This document shows, piece by piece, positions 60,323 to 64,000 of a DNA stretch of 64,000 nucleotides (within the stretch, counting starts at the first letter, position 1; every line of letters begins with the position of its first letter). The stretch is from Euglena gracilis (lineage: Eukaryota; Euglenida; Euglenophyceae; Euglenales), in the NCBI GenBank assembly GCA_039621445.1, contig CP154954.1, positions 248,001-312,000 of the forward strand, given 5' to 3'. The notes under the pieces are model-generated. The model saw only the letters and a program-made list of their open reading frames with translations, searched no databases and was not told where the DNA came from. Position numbers and translations under genes: made by a program.

Positions 60323-61200
60323 TTATGGGAAGTTTAATTTATTTAATTGTCTCTTAGTGAGTTTATTTATTAATATTAACTCGATTTTCGAGTAATTTTT
60401 ATGACTGCCGTTACGTTAGTGTTTTATTGCATGGATAAATGTATTGTGGTATAATTAAACCAAGGAATTTGTCAAACCACGTTTCCTTTAAGTTTGAATT
60501 TTTTTTGGCCAAAACATGATGCTTCCGAAAAAATAAGACAATCTGTTTATAGAAATCAGTGAATTTCGTAATATTTTTCTTTTAAAATTTTAAACGATAT
60601 GAATAATATCCTCGAGTGTTTGGAAAATGACTATGTTTCTTCGCTAATATAAAAGATTAATCACAAAATTCAACAAGATAGGTTGAATCATAGTGAGAAT
60701 ATTAGGTAATCTTCTGATAAGAGTTTTATTTTGTTGTACATTATAGTTATTGCTACTTTGTATTTGGTTCTTTGTGTTATGTGTGTGCTTTTTAGTTGTA
60801 AATTTTTTGCTAGTAAGAAGCGTGTCGTTCATTGTCGATTTGGACGAATATTTATAAAATGCTACAAGAGACCAAAATGTCTTTATACTTCTTATATTGC
60901 TGCTGAGTACCCTATATTTTGTGATATTGAAAAATATTAAGGTAAGGTTCCTAGACTTTCATACGTAAATGCTCATGCGCACAGTTTAGGTGTTATGCTT
61001 TTATCCCTGATCTTGTGAATTCTTTTCATTCACAAGAAATAACTTAGCTTAATTCCTAGTGTAAATTTTTCCGTACTTTAACGTGTGGCTGGGACAATTT
61101 TTTTATTTTTAATTAAAATACCGTATAAATTTTAAAAAATAAAAAAATCAAAAGGAAAATTTTTTATTTTTCAAAGATCACTATTATCTTTTATTATTAT
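60323..61200. other. Spacer between rRNA operons
   Basis: AT-rich. An ORF from TTG at 60731 to 60940 encodes a hydrophobic start (LYIIVIATLYLVLCVMCVLF) followed by a Cys/Lys-rich tail, but it has no recognised family and no Met start, so it is not called. The transcription start of the next operon probably lies in this spacer. Confidence 0.45.
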
Positions 61201-61250
61201 AGAATACCTTTGATAAGGGTAGGGTCGTGGATTGAATCCTTGTATTAGCC
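61201..61250 (+). pseudogene. Pseudo-trnI in rRNA leader, copy 2
   Basis: acctttgataagggtaggg matches the anticodon arm of trnI(GAU), followed by a decayed T-arm. It is less degraded than the copy at 52835. Confidence 0.65.
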
Positions 61251-61274
61251 AAATATTTCTTTTCTTTAAAATCC

Positions 61275-61329
61275 TAAGGCGTAGGTCTCCAAAACCTGAT
61301 GTAGTAGGTTCGAATCCTACAAAGCGCGC
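61275..61329 (+). pseudogene. trnW 3-prime part in rRNA leader, copy 2
   Basis: Identical to 52934-52988: anticodon arm gtctccaaaacc, T-arm gtaggttcgaatcctac, acceptor aaagcgcgc, no 5-prime half. From here on the two operon leaders are nearly identical. Confidence 0.75.
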
Positions 61330-61412
61330 TTTTAGTGGGCACATTATAGTAAATGTGCCCCTTGCTTGGTCACCAAGAGGGTGAGAGGATTTGACCAACT
61401 TTGATGTTTTGG

Positions 61413-62154
61413 AAATGACGAGTTTGATCCTTGCTCAGGGTGAACGCTGGCGGTATGCTTAACACATGCAAGTTGAACGAAATTACTAGCAATAGTAATT
61501 TAGTGGCGGACGGGTGAGTAATATGTAAGAATCTGCGCTTGGGTGAGGAATAACAGATGGAAACGTTTGCTAATGCCTCATAATTTACTAGATCTATGTG
61601 AGTAGCTAGTTAAAGAGAATTTCGCCTAGGCATGAGCTTGCATCTGATTAGCTTGTTGGTGAGGTAAAAGGCTTACCAAGGCGACGATCAGTAGCTGATT
61701 TGAGAGGATGATCAGCCACACTGGGATTGAGAACGGAACAGACTTCTACGGAAGGCAGCAGTGAGGAATTTTCCGCAATGGGCGCAAGCCTGACGGAGCA
61801 ATACCGCGTGAAGGAAGACGGCCTTTGGGTTGTAAACTTCTTTTCTCAAAGAAGAAGAAATGACGGTATTTGAGGAATAAGCATCGGCTAATTCCGTGCC
61901 AGCAGCCGCGGTAATACGGGAGATGCGAGCGTTATCCGGAATTATTGGGCGTAAAGAGTTTGTAGGCGGTCAAGTGTGTTTAATGTTAAAAGTCAAAGCT
62001 TAACTTTGGAAGGGCATTAAAAACTGCTAGACTTGAGTATGGTAGGGGTGAAGGGAATTTCCAGTGTAGCGGTGAAATGCGTAGAGATTGGAAAGAACAC
62101 CAATGGCGAAGGCACTTTTCTAGGCCAATACTGACGCTGAGAAACGAAAGCTGA

Positions 62155-62186
<32 letters not shown>

Positions 62187-62279
62187 TTGGCCGTAAACTA
62201 TGGATACTAAGTGGTGCTGAAAGTGCACTGCTGTAGTTAACACGTTAAGTATCCCGCCTGGGGAGTACGCTTGCACAAG

Positions 62280-62360
<81 letters not shown>

Positions 62361-62428
62361 AGGATTTGACAGGATCTAGGAGGAAGTTTGAAAGAACGCA
62401 GTACCTTCGGGTATCTAGACACAGGTGG

Positions 62429-62493
<65 letters not shown>

Positions 62494-62749
62494 TTTTTTA
62501 ATTAACGCTTGTCATTTAGAAATACTGCTGGTTATTACCGGAGGAAGGTGAGGACGACGTCAAGTCATCATGCCCCTTATATCCTGGGCTACACACGTGC
62601 TACAATGGTTAAGACAATAAGTTGCAATTTTGTGAAAATGAGCTAATCTTAAAACTTAGCCTAAGTTCGGATTGTAGGCTGAAACTCGCCTACATGAAGC
62701 CGGAATCGCTAGTAATCGCCGGTCAGCTATACGGCGGTGAATACGTTCT

Positions 62750-62787
<38 letters not shown>

Positions 62788-62907
62788 GGCTGTGCCCGAA
62801 GTTATTATCTTGCCTGAAAAGAGGGAAATACCTAAGGCCTGGCTGGTGACTGGGGTGAAGTCGTAACAAGGTAGCCGTACTGGAAGGTGTGGCTGGAACA
62901 ACTCCCT
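61413..62907 (+). rRNA. rrs: 16S rRNA, copy 2
   Basis: Intact at the two sites altered in copy 1: cagcagccgcggtaatac and caacgagcgcaaccc. One extra A in ggtaaaaggcttacc relative to copy 1. The 3-prime end is again aacaactccc without cctcc. This copy is the better candidate for a functional gene. Confidence 0.97.
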
Positions 62908-62992
62908 TTAGTTTTTTAACTAAAAAAATGTATAGATTGGAAACAATGAAAAATAAAAAAAATAAGTAGGGAAACCTCTTATTTTTCCAAGA

Positions 62993-63066
62993 GGGCTATT
63001 AGCTCAGTTGGTTAGAGCATACCCTTGATAAGGGTAAGGTCGCTAGTTCAAGTCTAGCATGGCCCT
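62993..63066 (+). tRNA. trnI-GAU: tRNA-Ile (GAU), copy 2
   Basis: Same as copy 1, in the second 16S-23S spacer. Confidence 0.96.
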
Positions 63067-63075
63067 CTTGGTTTT

Positions 63076-63148
63076 GGGGGTATAGCTCAGTTGGTAGAGC
63101 GCTGCCTTTGCAAGGCAGATGTCAGCGGTTCGAGTCCGCTTATCTCCA
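63076..63148 (+). tRNA. trnA-UGC: tRNA-Ala (UGC), copy 2
   Basis: Same as copy 1, nine bases after trnI copy 2. Confidence 0.96.
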
Positions 63149-63169
63149 AAAAGGTTTTGATGTAGGTTC

Positions 63170-64000
63170 AAATGAACAAGGGCTTATGCGGGATTGCTTG
63201 GCATTTAGAGTCGAAGAAGGGCGTAGAAATTAACGATATGCTTTAGGGAGCTAAAGACGAGCTTTAATCTAAAGATTCCCGAATGGGGCAACCTATTACT
63301 TTAACATTACAATGAAATGGTATACAAATAATGTAGAGAACTTGGTGAACTGAAACATCTTAGTAGCCGAAGGAAAAGAAAGCAAAAGCGATTTTCTTAT
63401 TAGTGGCGAGCTAACGGAAATCAGCCTAAACCTTTATGGGTGTTGTGGGTATATTATAATTACTGAAAAAGATAGAGAATTTGTTGAAAACAAAATCAAA
63501 GAGGGTTTTAAATCCCGTATTTGTTTTTAAAAAGTAATTTTTGATTTTCCCGAGTAGCATAGAGCACGTGGAATTCTGTGTGAATCAGCGAGGACCATCT
63601 CGTAAGGCTAAATACTCCTAAATGACCGATAGTGTACGAGTACCGTGAGGGAAAGCTGAAATAGAACACTGAGAAGTGAGTGAAATAGAATATGAAAGCA
63701 TAAGTTTACAAGCAGTAGGAGATCTATTTAAAGATTGACTGTGTGCCTGTTGAAGAATGAGCCGGCGACTTATAGGTGATGGCAAGGTTAAGGTTTTTCC
63801 GGAGCCATAGTGAAATCGAGCTTAAATAAAGCGAAAAACTTTCTTCTTGAAAGTTTATGTCATTGCTTATAGACCCGAACCCAGGTGATCTAATCATGGT
63901 CAGGTTGAAGTTTTGGTAAAACAGAATGGAGGACCGAACCCACCAATGTTGAAAAATTGGGGGATGAACTGTGATTAGGGGAGAAATTCCAATCGAACTT
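63170..64000 (+). rRNA. rrl: 23S rRNA, copy 2, cut by window end
   Basis: First about 830 bases of the second 23S gene, matching copy 1 from 54820 without visible difference. Continues beyond the window. Confidence 0.93.

Overview
This window is plastid DNA from a photosynthetic euglenid, a Euglena-type chloroplast genome. Support comes from very AT-rich DNA; psbD, psbC, psbA and chlI split by group II-type introns that begin GTGYG or NTNNG and mostly end in a recognisable domain V; maturase ORFs inside psbD and psbC introns; a D1 protein that ends directly at the mature C-terminal Ala; tandem 16S-trnI-trnA-23S-5S operons with a pseudo-tRNA leader; and a 54-bp repeat array near the rRNA block. 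The species cannot be named from sequence alone.

Layout. 1-5.6 kb: end-truncated copy of an unknown membrane ORF (minus), 54-bp array, degraded remnant of the rRNA leader, trnL(CAA) (minus) and two-exon chlI (minus). 5.7-21.6 kb: psbD with ten exons; its 5.3-kb intron 8 holds an unknown ORF, a maturase and a 1.8-kb T-rich tract. psbC starts on a GTG inside the last psbD exon and runs through ten exons to 28.28 kb; intron 1 holds a maturase that itself seems to contain an intron, and intron 3 holds a ycf13/mat1-like maturase. 28.3-31.5 kb: trnL(UAA) and five-exon psbA. 33.4-33.6 kb: trnR(UCU) and psaM (both minus). 33.8-38.26 kb: a 4.4-kb T then T/C low-complexity block.

38.26-47.96 kb is an inverted copy of about the first 10 kb. 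It is near-identical from 43.35 kb outward and strongly degraded, deletion-rich and non-coding from 43.35 kb inward. 47.2-52.9 kb: unknown ORFs embedded in about 0.9-kb direct repeats with shuffled 5-prime modules, then an interrupted ORF running into the rRNA leader. 52.9-64 kb: one rRNA operon (16S, trnI, trnA, 23S, 5S) and the start of a second. The first copy carries non-conserved changes in its 16S and two anomalous insertions in its 23S.

Function. psbD, psbC and psbA encode photosystem II D2, CP43 and D1; psaM belongs to photosystem I; chlI is the AAA+ subunit of Mg-chelatase for chlorophyll synthesis; the intron maturases probably help splice the many introns. Exon sums close in frame: psbA 345 aa, psbC 457 aa, psbD about 353 aa plus a short tail, chlI 348 aa.

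Caution. Many ORFs are broken by single-base changes at A/T runs, and several stretches (33.8-43.3 kb, 56.0-58.2 kb, 59.43-59.61 kb) look like uncorrected long-read sequence or mis-joined assembly. Claims of novelty there must be tested against raw reads.
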